Shown: positions 1-9,725, counted from the stretch's first letter. The stretch is 64,000 nucleotides of DNA from Lutibacter sp. (GCA_021647265.1 JAKIVA010000009.1:1-64000), one strand, 5' to 3'. A program made the numbers and translations. The notes: a model not told the origin generated them from the letters alone.

Positions 1-42
1 ATCCATTTTTACAAAGAATTCTGTAACTTTATCTCTAAGCAT
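1..42 (-). CDS. 5' end of a gene running off the left edge (possible transposase)
   Basis: An ATG at 42 on the minus strand opens a frame that stays open to the window edge and reads MLRDKVTEFFVKMD. That N-terminus is loosely like the start of IS982-type transposases, but 14 residues cannot establish a family. The stretch upstream of it has no other gene and contains repeat-like DNA, which fits a mobile element boundary. It could equally be an ordinary gene or a chance frame. Low confidence. Confidence 0.25.
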   Translation of the reverse strand, partial: MLRDKVTEFFVKMD

Positions 43-369
43 TTGAGTGTTTTTATTAAAGTAATATACTGATAATCAGTCAATAATACAAACTAAAAAC
101 ACTCTTTTTCTTATCCGTTATTCACGTTAATTAAGTAAAAGAGATTTTTTAGTGTAATTTAAAAGTAATGAGGCTGTAACCTCTTAAATTGATTAAAATA
201 CAGGTTTTCATCTTTTTTCAAATAATAAACACCTTCTTTTTTAAAATAAAAAGAGCGTGTTTAAATACATTTAATTACCCGTTGTGCATTATAACTTTTT
301 ATAAACCTACTGTTGCGTCAGTTAGATAGCTGAGACAAAAAATTTCTCATAATGCACTACGTACAGGTA
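43..369. repeat. gene-free region with inverted repeat
   Basis: No convincing gene is seen here. A near-perfect 13-base inverted repeat (12 of 13 matching) lies at 280-292 and 349-361, its core being GTGCATTAT / ATAATGCAC. The 14-mer ACCCGTTGTGCATT at 277-290 recurs inverted at 34857-34870. A weaker hairpin (GAGG / CCTC) lies at 169-182. The repeats sit just beyond the stop of the barrel gene and could be remnants of an insertion-element end or act as a transcription stop. No U-tract terminator is obvious. Confidence 0.4.
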
Positions 370-2100
370 TTACAAATCAAATTTATACGTAATTCCTGCT
401 AATATTTGTAACGTTTGGACTTGGTAGTTTACAAAAGTATAATATTTTTCCCCTAATGCATTGTTAATTTTAGCAAAGGCTGTTAACCTGTTAGAAAAAA
501 TATAACCTCCGTTTAAATTTAAATCCATATAAGATTGGTTTTGTATAACAGTACCATTTTCAGGTAAAATGTTGTAAGGAACTATGAAACCATATGTTTC
601 ACCACGGTAAAATAATTTAGCACCTGCAAACCAATTTTTATTTTGATAGTCAGCTGAAATAGTTGCTTTTATTGTGGGTAAATTCCAGGCTTGAAACTGT
701 GTGTTTGTTGTGAAGTTTGAGTAGGTTAGTGTAGCACTAAAATCAAATTCATCAGAAGCATCTATGGTAACTTCACCAAAAATTGCTAAAGTTTTTACAT
801 CATCATAAACAACATTAAAAGAATTTCCGGCTTCATAAGATTTTTCAATAGAAATTACTCCATCTGTTTTGGTTTGATTTTGAATAAACAGAGGTTTGTT
901 TTTTTCTGAAGTATGACTTACATTAAAATTATACCCAATATTGGAAGCTAGTTTTCCTTTGGCACCAGCAAATGCTTTGTATTGTTTATCTGTTTGTTGT
1001 ACACTTAAAGTTGGAGAAATAAAAGAGTTTTCATTGGCAAAATCTCTATAAGTATTCTGAGTTAAATCTCCGGTAACACCTGCAACAACTATTAAAACTT
1101 CGTTAACCACTTTGTAGGAAGCTGTTACGTTTGGGTAGGCATAAAAATCACTTGTTTTATGTTCTAAGTCGTTTGTATAATACAGCTTAGCACCTAAATT
1201 AACAGTTAAATTTTCACGTAACACTTCTAGGTTAGGGCAAAAGCCTAAATTTAGGAAACTGTGGTTAATATCGCTTGATGTTAGGTAGTTTTGCTTAAAC
1301 TTACCGGCCACAAAATCAATTAAAAATTCACTATTTATCAATTCAGTTGAAATAGGAAATTCAAATGTTGGTTTGGCTAAAAGCCGAAATTCATTGCTAT
1401 TAAAATTATCAGAAAAATTGTAAATTTCAGCAGTTGCTCCCTTGAAAAAAGAATCGTCAAAATTAATTTTTCCACCTATATAAACGTTCTTATAGATTTG
1501 TTCCTCATCTAAAGAATTTATAAAAGTTTCATCAAATGTAATATCTTTTGATAAGCCATAATAATTGTATTGATCACGTTGAATACCCGCATTCAATTGC
1601 CAGTTAAAATCTCGTTCAAATTGTTTGTAGTACATATCAATTCGGGTATTGTAAAAATTGTTATTTAACAGCAAGTCTTTAATACCTCCTTCTGAAGAAT
1701 GATGATTGATAAAGATACCAAAATCGTTATATCTAATATCTCCAGAGTGTAGATATGCTTCAAATAACGGACTTGTAAAATTACCAAACCCAGCCGAAAT
1801 GTAATTTTCAAATAAACGCTCTTTAGGCTCTCTAACAACACCTTTTGCCTTACCCTTTGAAGGGGTAAATGTTGATGCAACTGGGATTGAAAATATGCTG
1901 TAATTTACTGTTTCTTTTTCAAGATTATGGGTCGTCTCAATAATTGGATTAGATTTTATTTTAAATGCATCTGAAATTTTAGGAGTATATGGTTTTACAA
2001 CTATTATTTCTTCTGTTTTTAATGTGTCCTTTTTAGTTTCTTGTGAAAAAGAAATACCAGTTATTAATAGTGCAAATGAGGTTATAAGAAGCTTTCGCAT
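370..2100 (-). CDS. outer-membrane beta-barrel protein, TonB-dependent-receptor-like
   Basis: A 576-residue exported protein. Residues 1-20 are a Sec signal peptide ending near SFSQ. Residues about 25-75 form a short periplasmic segment (EEIIVVKPYTPKISDAF) typical of flavobacterial barrels. The rest alternates aromatic beta-strands and ends in the aromatic TYKFDL, as outer-membrane barrels do. It is shorter than classical TonB receptors and I see no full plug domain, so active transport is uncertain. It starts 20 bases after the stop of the TPR gene upstream and is probably co-transcribed with it. This TPR-plus-barrel pairing suggests an envelope assembly or anchoring role, but the function is unknown. 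Confidence 0.75.
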   Translation of the reverse strand: MRKLLITSFALLITGISFSQETKKDTLKTEEIIVVKPYTPKISDAFKIKSNPIIETTHNLEKETVNYSIFSIPVASTFTPSKGKAKGVVREPKERLFENYISAGFGNFTSPLFEAYLHSGDIRYNDFGIFINHHSSEGGIKDLLLNNNFYNTRIDMYYKQFERDFNWQLNAGIQRDQYNYYGLSKDITFDETFINSLDEEQIYKNVYIGGKINFDDSFFKGATAEIYNFSDNFNSNEFRLLAKPTFEFPISTELINSEFLIDFVAGKFKQNYLTSSDINHSFLNLGFCPNLEVLRENLTVNLGAKLYYTNDLEHKTSDFYAYPNVTASYKVVNEVLIVVAGVTGDLTQNTYRDFANENSFISPTLSVQQTDKQYKAFAGAKGKLASNIGYNFNVSHTSEKNKPLFIQNQTKTDGVISIEKSYEAGNSFNVVYDDVKTLAIFGEVTIDASDEFDFSATLTYSNFTTNTQFQAWNLPTIKATISADYQNKNWFAGAKLFYRGETYGFIVPYNILPENGTVIQNQSYMDLNLNGGYIFSNRLTAFAKINNALGEKYYTFVNYQVQTLQILAGITYKFDL

Positions 2101-2120
2101 GTTTATTATTTATTTTTTTA

Positions 2121-5100
2121 TTAATTTTTTACAGACTCGTTAGTTTTGGCTTGTTCCGCTTTTATACGGTTAAGATCTTTGGTTGCCTGTTCAACAACAT
2201 CATCAAACTTTGAGAAGTTTTTTAATATACTTTCTAATATATATGTTGCCTGATAGGCATCTTTTAGTTCGTAATAATTATTGGCCATTACTATTAAACC
2301 TTTTGCTGCCCAATATTTGTAAGCAGCATAATCTGCAGCAATTTTTTGAATTATTTTGTTTGAAACACGATAGCTTCCGTCTTTATTTTCAAAGTAAGCA
2401 CTATAATATAAGGCTTCAGCTTTTAATTTTCCTATGGCAATTTTTTCAACTTTTTTATAAGCATCTCGAGCCTTATTTTCATTGTCTGTTTTTATGGCTG
2501 AACGTGCAATTATAATGTAAGCATCAGATTTAATGCGGTTTTCTATTTTTGAATTTTTTAGTACCAATTCTGCGTAATCTACTGCTTTGGGATAATTTTT
2601 ACTTTCATAATAACCTTTCATTAAGTTAGATTGAGCAAAAGTGATGTTTTGTGATGAATTTGCTTCATTCTCCAGTCGTTTTAAAATTGGAATTGCTTTG
2701 TTCCAGTTAGCATTTTCTAGATAGATTTGAGATAAACTTGAAAGTGCATTTTCGGTAAATTCATTTCTTTCTTGGTTTATAACGTAACTGTAATAAGGAA
2801 TGGCTTCTGTATGTTTATTTTCTGAAAATAATGATTGTGCCAAATAAAAATTAGCTTGTAAAGAGTGTAAACCTTTTGGGAAATTTTCTAGATATTTTTT
2901 AAAACTTAGTATTGATTTTTTATGATTGTTTTGAAGGTATTGTTTTTCTGCAGATTCGTACGTATCGTTATCTAATTCAGCATTTGTAACATTTACAAAA
3001 TCTAAAGTTTTAACCCAAGTAGCATATTCATCAACCTTGCCTAAATCTACATAAATTTGACGTGCATTTTTAACAGCTTGTTTGGCCTCATCTGAATTAG
3101 GAAAACGTTTAACAATACTTTTATAACTCGCTAAAGCTTCCTCATTTTGGTTGATGTTGTAAAATATCAATCCTTTTTTTAACAACGCTTTTGGTACCAA
3201 AGGACTTCTTTTAAAGTTGTTAATTAATTTATCAAAGTTTTCTAAAGCAAGGTTGTTTTTATTCTTTTTAATGTAAGAATTTCCTAAAACAAATAGTGCA
3301 TCATCTCTATAGGTAGATTTTAAATATGTGTTTAAGAAAGAGTTTAATGTTGTTATTTTAGTATTTTCATGACCTGTTAATCCGTAGCTAATTGCCTTTT
3401 GAAACTGGGCATAATCACTATCAACTCCATTCAACTTAATGGCTTTATTGTAATAAATAATTGCATTTGAGTAATTACTACTAACAAAATAACTATCACC
3501 AATTCTTAAATAACTATCGTTAAGTTTTACGGTATCATCAATATTTTGGTTGGTGTATTTTTTAAATGCTGTTATAGCATTGTTATAATCTTTTTGTTTG
3601 AAATAAACATATCCTAAATTGTAATTTAGAGTTTTAAATACTGTTGTTTTTGACGCTTCATAATCAGAATTAAATTTTTTAAAATCGGACAAAGCATCAC
3701 TAAAATTATTTAACCTATAATTAGATTCTCCTTTCCAAAAAATTGCACGAGCCTTAAATTCTGCGTCTAAGGGTACTGTAAGTGAACTTTCGAAATTTTC
3801 TATTGCCAAGTCGTAATTTCCTTCAATAAAAAGTTCTACTCCTCTGTAAAATGACACTTTTTGAAATAGAATTCGCTCTTTTGTACTTTTCTTATTTTTC
3901 AAATACTTTAAGGCACCTTCGTAGTCTTTAGAAGTAATGTAGGCACTTATAATAAGCTCATTAATTTCATTCTTATGTGTAGAGTTTGGATACAATTCAA
4001 TATATTCTTGTAAAACTTCTGGTACACTTTTGTATGGGTTTCCAATTTCGTAACTTAGTTTTGCATAATTTAACCAAGCATCTTTTTGAATAGTTGGTTT
4101 GTATTTCATATGAGCTGCATTTCTAAAAGCGTTTAATGCTTCTTGCTTTTTCTCTAATTTTAAATAGCATTCGGCTAAATGGTAATAAGCATTTTGTGTT
4201 ACAGCATTTTTTCCTCCAATAATTTTATTGAAGTTTCTTATGGCATTTTCAAAGTCGTTTAATTTGTAATAAGCATATCCTAAAAAATAATAATCGGTAT
4301 TATTCCATTTACCACGTTTTCCTTTGTAATTTTTTAAATGTGGAATAGCTTCCTTATATTTTTGAAGATTAAAATAACTCTCTCCAATAATTTTTGAAAT
4401 TTCAGAATGTTCAATTCGTTTAGCCTTTTCAAGAAGAGGCAACCCATATTCAATAGCCTTTTCAAACTTTCCCAATTTAAAATTCATATCAGCTAAATAG
4501 TAGGAGACTTTTGTTTTGAAAGTTTTATCGTTCGCAACTTCACCTAAATAAGTATCTGCAGTATCATAATCATCTTGTTTATAGGCGATATATCCGTAAT
4601 AATATTTGGCTTGTGCGCCATATTTTTGTGAGTCTAATAACGATAAAAAATACTCTTTTGATTTTGTATATGCTTTATTAGCAAATAATGAGTAAGCATA
4701 TTTAAAATTGAAATCTTCTTCTTTTCTTAAGATTAAATTTGTGGTATTCACCCTCGAAAACCATTTTGCAGCATAAGAATATTTCCCAATTTTAAAGTAA
4801 TAATTTGCAACATCCATAAAAGCACTATTACGTTTTGTACTTGTAGGGTATTTATCTACATATTGTTGCATTAAATCGTCTGCATCTGGTTGCTCTAAAC
4901 GAATTGCACAATTGGCAGCGTAATATTCACAGTTTGCTTTTAGCTCTGATGAATTATCAAATTGAAATTTAACTTGGTTGAATATTTTTTGAGCAGCCAA
5001 AAAAGCTTTGTTTTGGTACAATTCAATTGCATGGTTATATTCTGAAAGTGAGTTGGTATAAATTGCTGTTTTTTGTGCAAATAGTGTGATAGTAATAATA

Positions 5101-5138
5101 AACACAAGAAAAGAGAGAACAATTTTTTTATATGTCAT
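2121..5138 (-). CDS. exported tetratricopeptide repeat protein, 1005 aa
   Basis: The N-terminus (residues 1-22, ending LFAQK) is a signal peptide, so the protein works in the periplasm or at the outer membrane. Almost the whole remainder is degenerate TPR helices of about 34 residues with recurring patterns such as YYLADMNFKLGKFEKAIEYG and AYYHLAECYLKLEKKQEALN; some two dozen units can be traced by eye. TPR superhelices are protein-binding scaffolds and no catalytic motif is visible. It is the first gene of a two-gene unit with the barrel protein 20 bases downstream, and the two probably act together. Partner and process are not deducible from sequence. Confidence 0.8.
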   Translation of the reverse strand: MTYKKIVLSFLVFIITITLFAQKTAIYTNSLSEYNHAIELYQNKAFLAAQKIFNQVKFQFDNSSELKANCEYYAANCAIRLEQPDADDLMQQYVDKYPTSTKRNSAFMDVANYYFKIGKYSYAAKWFSRVNTTNLILRKEEDFNFKYAYSLFANKAYTKSKEYFLSLLDSQKYGAQAKYYYGYIAYKQDDYDTADTYLGEVANDKTFKTKVSYYLADMNFKLGKFEKAIEYGLPLLEKAKRIEHSEISKIIGESYFNLQKYKEAIPHLKNYKGKRGKWNNTDYYFLGYAYYKLNDFENAIRNFNKIIGGKNAVTQNAYYHLAECYLKLEKKQEALNAFRNAAHMKYKPTIQKDAWLNYAKLSYEIGNPYKSVPEVLQEYIELYPNSTHKNEINELIISAYITSKDYEGALKYLKNKKSTKERILFQKVSFYRGVELFIEGNYDLAIENFESSLTVPLDAEFKARAIFWKGESNYRLNNFSDALSDFKKFNSDYEASKTTVFKTLNYNLGYVYFKQKDYNNAITAFKKYTNQNIDDTVKLNDSYLRIGDSYFVSSNYSNAIIYYNKAIKLNGVDSDYAQFQKAISYGLTGHENTKITTLNSFLNTYLKSTYRDDALFVLGNSYIKKNKNNLALENFDKLINNFKRSPLVPKALLKKGLIFYNINQNEEALASYKSIVKRFPNSDEAKQAVKNARQIYVDLGKVDEYATWVKTLDFVNVTNAELDNDTYESAEKQYLQNNHKKSILSFKKYLENFPKGLHSLQANFYLAQSLFSENKHTEAIPYYSYVINQERNEFTENALSSLSQIYLENANWNKAIPILKRLENEANSSQNITFAQSNLMKGYYESKNYPKAVDYAELVLKNSKIENRIKSDAYIIIARSAIKTDNENKARDAYKKVEKIAIGKLKAEALYYSAYFENKDGSYRVSNKIIQKIAADYAAYKYWAAKGLIVMANNYYELKDAYQATYILESILKNFSKFDDVVEQATKDLNRIKAEQAKTNESVKN

Positions 5139-5389
5139 TTTAATTAAAATTGAAAGGTTACAAACTATAATCTAATAACGCAGTTTTTTAATGAAATTGC
5201 ATTTGTTAAAAAATATTTTTATTAAAAAGTTATAACAATAATAATGGCTACCATTAAATTTAACATTATAAAATAGAAGTTAATACTAGCACATAAGCCA
5301 AAAAAAGCTAAAAAGCACTTCATTATTAATTGGATAGATGTTGATACTTAACATTTAAATAATTAGATTTGTTGAAAAACTTTATTTGT

Positions 5390-6082
5390 ATGGCTGAAGT
5401 AATACTTTCATTACAAAATGCACAAATTTTCCAACGAGAAAATTTAGTTTTATCTGATGTTAATTTAAGCATTAACAGAGGAGAATTTGTGTATTTAATT
5501 GGTAAAACAGGGAGTGGCAAAAGTAGTTTAATGAAAACGTTGTATGGAGATTTACCTCTTGAAAATGGAAAAGGCAGCATTGTAGGTTTTGATTTAAATA
5601 ATTTAAAAGAAAAAGAAATACCATTTTTACGTAGAAAAATAGGAATTGTATTCCAAGATTTTAAATTATTGAATGATAGAAGTGTATTTGAAAACTTATT
5701 ATTTGTTTTAAAAGCAACAGGGTGGAAAGACAAAATTAAAATGAAGAATAAAATTAATGAAGTATTGTCTAAGGTAGGAATGGAAACCAAGGATTTTAAA
5801 ATGCCATTTCAATTATCGGGTGGTGAACAGCAGCGAGTGGCAATTGCAAGAGCATTATTAAATAATCCAGATTTAATTTTGGCAGATGAGCCTTCGGGAA
5901 ATCTAGATCCAGCAACTTCGGTTGATGTTATGAACGTTTTAAAAGAAATTCATGGTACCGGAAAAACCATATTAATGGCCACCCATGATTATGCACTTAT
6001 TTTAAAATTCCCATACAGAACAATTAAATGTGAAGGAGGAGAATTATTTGAGGTGGTACAGCAAAAAAGCACCATAAGTTAA
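5390..6082 (+). CDS. ftsE: cell division ATP-binding protein FtsE
   Basis: An ABC-type ATPase of about 230 residues that, with the membrane protein FtsX, couples ATP hydrolysis to septal peptidoglycan hydrolase activation at the inner membrane. Visible motifs are Walker A GKTGSGKSS (about residues 38-46), signature LSGGEQQR, Walker B LILADEPSG and the switch histidine in ATHD. GIVFQDFKLL is typical of FtsE. The frame extends to a TTG at 5369, but the ATG at 5390 (MAEVILSL) matches the family start. No ftsX is adjacent, which is usual in this phylum. A GT2 gene begins one base after its stop, so the two are probably co-transcribed. Confidence 0.9.
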   Translation: MAEVILSLQNAQIFQRENLVLSDVNLSINRGEFVYLIGKTGSGKSSLMKTLYGDLPLENGKGSIVGFDLNNLKEKEIPFLRRKIGIVFQDFKLLNDRSVFENLLFVLKATGWKDKIKMKNKINEVLSKVGMETKDFKMPFQLSGGEQQRVAIARALLNNPDLILADEPSGNLDPATSVDVMNVLKEIHGTGKTILMATHDYALILKFPYRTIKCEGGELFEVVQQKSTIS

Positions 6083-6083
6083 A

Positions 6084-6980
6084 ATGCTTTCAATTTTAAT
6101 TCCAATTTTTAATTATCCCATAATTAATTTAGTTTCAGAATTACACTCTCAATTAGTATTGACTAGTGTTAAATTTGAAATTATTTGTATTGATGATGCT
6201 TCAAGTAACTATTATTTACAAAATAAGACACTTAAAAATTTGAATAATGTTTCACTTAAAAAACTACCAAAGAATATAGGAAGAAGTAAAACACGGAATT
6301 TATTAGCTAGTAAAGCTATTTATGATTGGTTACTTTTCTTAGATGCGGATGTTATTCCAAAAGGAAAAGATTTTATAAACGTTTATTTAAAATGTATTGA
6401 ATCTAAAGATGCACAAGTGTTTTGCGGAGGTATTGCTTATGAAAAGAAAAAACCAGAGAGTAGGAAAATGCTACGTTGGGTTTATGGGAAAAAAAGAGAA
6501 GAAGTTGATTTAGAAATAAGAAAAAGAAATCCCTATAAGTATTTTTTTGGTGCTAATTTTTTAATTCATAAATCAATTTTTGAAACGGTAAAATTTAATA
6601 ATCGAATTGTAAAATATGGATATGAAGATGTTTTTTTTGCTGAAGATATACTAAGAAATGGAATAAAGTTACAACATATTGACAATGAAGTTTATCATAT
6701 GGGAATTGAGCTTAGTTTGGTGTTTTTAAATAAAGTTAAACAAGCAATGGAAAATTTACACAACCTAAATTCTCAAAACGTTTTAAAAAGTGATAAAATA
6801 AAGGTGTTGAAACTTTATAAAAAGGTACATTCTTATAAATTAAATTGGGTTTTCAGTTCTGTATTTGTGGTGTTCCATAAATTATTTGAGTACAATTTAA
6901 AAAGTAAATGGCCATCAATGTTTATTTTTGACGTATATAAACTAACGTATTTATTTTTATTAGATAAAAAGAAGAATTAG
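6084..6980 (+). CDS. glycosyltransferase family 2
   Basis: A 298-residue enzyme with a GT-A fold. It shows the nucleotide-sugar-binding start MLSILIPIFNYP, the CIDDASS acidic pair near residue 36 and the metal-binding FLDADVIP (DxD-type) near residue 88. An acidic YEDVFFAEDILRNG segment near residue 180 probably includes the catalytic base. The C-terminus is basic and hydrophobic, suggesting membrane association. It follows ftsE by one base and is convergent with a deacetylase-like and a GT4 gene, so a role in a surface polysaccharide or lipid-linked glycan is likely. The sugar specificity cannot be read from the sequence. Confidence 0.85.
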   Translation: MLSILIPIFNYPIINLVSELHSQLVLTSVKFEIICIDDASSNYYLQNKTLKNLNNVSLKKLPKNIGRSKTRNLLASKAIYDWLLFLDADVIPKGKDFINVYLKCIESKDAQVFCGGIAYEKKKPESRKMLRWVYGKKREEVDLEIRKRNPYKYFFGANFLIHKSIFETVKFNNRIVKYGYEDVFFAEDILRNGIKLQHIDNEVYHMGIELSLVFLNKVKQAMENLHNLNSQNVLKSDKIKVLKLYKKVHSYKLNWVFSSVFVVFHKLFEYNLKSKWPSMFIFDVYKLTYLFLLDKKKN

Positions 6981-7062
6981 TGTAAGTTGTTAAACAATAT
7001 TTTTTATTCTTTCAGATTTATTCCCCTAATTTAACTCTTTACCAGTTTTTAAAAGTTTAGTG

Positions 7063-8370
7063 CTAGTTGTCTCGAGCAATTTGTAATAATTTTTCGTAAA
7101 CTATTGTCCATTCTTTCCATTCATCTCTCTCACATAAGGAGGAGTTGTGCCATAGAGACACAAAAGTTCCATTAACTTTTTTTGTAACTTCAACTATAGC
7201 TTTAATTTTTTCAATAGCTTCTGTAGGGCTAAGATTTAGGTATTGGTTTAATGTGCCGTCCATAATTTGAAAAGGAGTAATGAGTAATTCCCTTTCTTTA
7301 TTTTTGAGAATATTAAAAAATGGATAAGTTGTACTAAGTCCGGCTCTAAAGCCTATTGTAGAAGCAAAACCCATGGTGAAATCATGTTTGATATTACAGG
7401 CAATAAGTTGCTCATAAGTAGTAGGAAATTCTAATTTTAGATAATGTTGCCTACTGTTAACTACTTTTTTATTAACTATTTTCTGAAGTCGAGATATTTC
7501 TAGTTGAATTTTTTTTGTAAAATAATTTGATGCATAAGAAGGGTGAATTCCAATCTTATTTTTTCTTGCTATTTTTTTTGTCAAATATTTAAGCTCTTTG
7601 CTTTTAAAGGATAGGCTTTTATCAAATTTGGTATAATTTCCTAAGTGAAAAAAGTATATGTTTTTTGTGTTATAGAGCTCTTGTAGTCTATCTAAAGTAT
7701 CATAAGTATTATACGGGTCTTTTTGATTCTTTATAAAGTAGTTAAATTTATGTTTAATTTCCCCTGTATTTAATGTTAAAATAGCCTTTAAAGTACCTCC
7801 TAAGTGCCTAATAAATCCTTTGCCTTTATATGCATATGCGACATCAATATCTATAGTGTTCATAAATTTATATTTCAATTTAGGAAAAATGAAATTAGGC
7901 TGTTTTTTCAAGATTTCTTTTTTTAATTCTAATACCCATAAATTTACTACGGGAATTTCTAAGAAATTGTTTTTAAAAGCAATTGAGTCTTCAGCTTTAA
8001 ATCTATTGTGAATATCTAAATTAGTAGGTAAATATTCTTCATACCTACTAACCATAAAAAATGAGCTTGCCAATATATCGTATTTAAAGGAAGAATTATC
8101 TGAGGTTTTAAAGAAATACGGAATATTATCAATCCAGTTAATAGCTATTTGTTGAGGCTCTATTGATGTTTCAAAAAGGAGTGAGTGAGGACGTATTGAG
8201 ATACAATTTTTTAATTGGAGGGAACTGTAATTAAGTTTTGTTTGATTTGTACTTTGATTAAAAGTGTCTATATCAACAATACAATATTCAATCTTTAAAA
8301 TATATTTGAAAATAACATTTAAAGTGTATGTTAATCTATTAGATTTATGGTTGCAATAAACTAAAATCAT
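7063..8370 (-). CDS. polysaccharide deacetylase-like protein with DUF7033-type N-terminus
   Basis: A 435-residue protein with an N-terminal DUF7033-like region containing SRYEEYLP, then a carbohydrate-esterase-4-like (NodB) barrel with the metal-binding pair D174-I-D176 in NTIDID and the histidine motif IGIHPSY. Further conserved blocks are SRQHYLKL, TMGFAST and WHNSSLCERDEW. The family is expected to remove N- or O-acetyl groups from envelope glycans, but the substrate is unknown. There is no signal peptide. Its start codon overlaps the stop of the GT4 gene upstream by 4 bases (8367-8370), indicating translational coupling. A clear paralogue with the same metal residue numbers lies at 51756-53051. 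Confidence 0.8.
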   Translation of the reverse strand: MILVYCNHKSNRLTYTLNVIFKYILKIEYCIVDIDTFNQSTNQTKLNYSSLQLKNCISIRPHSLLFETSIEPQQIAINWIDNIPYFFKTSDNSSFKYDILASSFFMVSRYEEYLPTNLDIHNRFKAEDSIAFKNNFLEIPVVNLWVLELKKEILKKQPNFIFPKLKYKFMNTIDIDVAYAYKGKGFIRHLGGTLKAILTLNTGEIKHKFNYFIKNQKDPYNTYDTLDRLQELYNTKNIYFFHLGNYTKFDKSLSFKSKELKYLTKKIARKNKIGIHPSYASNYFTKKIQLEISRLQKIVNKKVVNSRQHYLKLEFPTTYEQLIACNIKHDFTMGFASTIGFRAGLSTTYPFFNILKNKERELLITPFQIMDGTLNQYLNLSPTEAIEKIKAIVEVTKKVNGTFVSLWHNSSLCERDEWKEWTIVYEKLLQIARDN

Positions 8371-9479
8371 TTTAAATTAGAATAAATTTTTTTAAGATTT
8401 TTACTTTCATTTTCCCAAGTATATATTTCTGCAGTTTTAAGCAAATTTTCACACCAAGTGTTATATTGTTGTTTGTTTTTAAAGATGTTTGAAACAGTGG
8501 AGGCAAGTTCTTTAGGATTATGGGTATGAGTTACTTTACCAATATTATTTTTAGTTACAAATTCACTTATAATTTTTCTGTTAGAAACAAGTAAAGGAGT
8601 TCCAGCTTGCACATAATCAAATATTTTATTTGGTAGGCTTAATTCATAATTTAGATTTGTATTTTTATCTAAGGAGAGCCCAATATCAGCTATTTGTGTA
8701 AATTTCATTAACTCATTATAAGGCATTTTATCAAGTAAAATAACTTTGTTTTTTAAGTTTAAAGAAGCTATTTTCAATTTTAAAGTTTTAAATACATCGC
8801 CAGAACCTATAATGTATAAAAGAGTATCCTCCAAGTATTGCATCATTTCAACAGCTTCTTCAGCACCTCTATCAACATTAATGCCTGTACCTTGAAGAAT
8901 TAACATTTTTTTGTTTCCTTTTACTTTTTTTAAGAAATTACTATCTAAATGTTGTTTGTTATATTTAGGAGCAATGTTTCTAATAACGCTGAATGGTGTA
9001 TTGTACTTTGAAGTGTATATACTTGCAATTATATTATTTACAGTATAACAATTTTTAAGTTTAGGTAAAATAAATGCTTCTATTCTAAACCAAAAATTTT
9101 GTACAAAAGGCCTATGAATAAGTTCAGGAACTTCAGTAAATAATTCATGACTATCATATACTAATGTTCTTTTAAGGAGTTTGCTCACCAAAAAATTAGC
9201 GGGTAAGGTATCTAAATCATTAGCCAAAAGTATCGTTGATTTAGTAAATAAAAGCTTAAAAAATAAGCGAATATTATATTCAGCATAAAACAAAAAACCA
9301 TTGTGAAAGAGTAATTTAAATCGGTATGTCTTGTATTTTCTTACAATTGACTTACTATTGGGAAGCAGCCTCCCAATTAATATAATTTCGTAATTAAGTT
9401 TAGAAAGTGTTGTGCAAACTCTATCAACCCGCTGATCCGTTACCAAATCATTTGTTACTGAAACTATAACCCTTCTCAC
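8367..9479 (-). CDS. glycosyltransferase, GT-B fold (GT4-like)
   Basis: A 370-residue enzyme of the glycogen-synthase-like GT4 type. It has an N-terminal Rossmann half (VIVSVTNDLVTDQRVDR, then a YDSHELFTEVPEL acceptor-side motif) and a C-terminal nucleotide-sugar half with ILQGTGINVDRG, GSGD and the terminal LSLPNKIFDYVQAGTPLLVS block, where the E-x7-E motif normally lies. LILQGTG and DSHELF are shared with capsule or exopolysaccharide transferases of Bacteroidota. It is transcribed with the deacetylase-like gene, overlapping by 4 bases, and follows a tiny membrane-protein gene by 12 bases. Donor and acceptor sugars are unknown. Confidence 0.8.
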   Translation of the reverse strand: MRRVIVSVTNDLVTDQRVDRVCTTLSKLNYEIILIGRLLPNSKSIVRKYKTYRFKLLFHNGFLFYAEYNIRLFFKLLFTKSTILLANDLDTLPANFLVSKLLKRTLVYDSHELFTEVPELIHRPFVQNFWFRIEAFILPKLKNCYTVNNIIASIYTSKYNTPFSVIRNIAPKYNKQHLDSNFLKKVKGNKKMLILQGTGINVDRGAEEAVEMMQYLEDTLLYIIGSGDVFKTLKLKIASLNLKNKVILLDKMPYNELMKFTQIADIGLSLDKNTNLNYELSLPNKIFDYVQAGTPLLVSNRKIISEFVTKNNIGKVTHTHNPKELASTVSNIFKNKQQYNTWCENLLKTAEIYTWENESKNLKKIYSNLK

Positions 9480-9491
9480 AAGATATTTATA

Positions 9492-9725
9492 TTAAATAGT
9501 AGAATTGTTTTTGGAAAGGTAATAAATATTAGCAAATAGAATAAATTGATTTGTGATAATAATTGGCCAAGAATAGGTTAACATGATACCATAAGCTACA
9601 AACAGAGCAGCACCAATAGAATTGATAATTCTCAATTTTCTCACATTTTTCATCATAAATGAAATAATTAATATTATAGATGCCAAATATCCAACCCATT
9701 CCGTAAATGTAATTCCAAAAATCAT
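9492..9725 (-). CDS. small three-helix membrane protein, YgjV/SemiSWEET-like
   Basis: A 77-residue, almost entirely hydrophobic protein with three predicted membrane helices (about residues 8-24, 33-48, 53-70) joined by the basic loop KNVRKLR. The arrangement GYLASIILIISFMMKN then INSIGAALFVAYGIML resembles the half-transporter SemiSWEET, YgjV and lipid-A-disaccharide-synthase N-terminal families, which share a PQ-loop-like triple helix and act as dimers. A sugar or lipid-linked substrate is possible because the gene leads a glycosyltransferase group, but this is inference. An overlapping frame from 9750 is a shadow. Confidence 0.65.
   Translation of the reverse strand: MIFGITFTEWVGYLASIILIISFMMKNVRKLRIINSIGAALFVAYGIMLTYSWPIIITNQFILFANIYYLSKNNSTI

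Noticed and set aside
2183..2515. 110-residue plus-strand frame
   Set aside because: Antisense shadow of the TPR gene with repetitive low-complexity composition.
5326..5790. 154-residue minus-strand frame over ftsE
   Set aside because: Antisense shadow of a gene with all ABC ATPase motifs.
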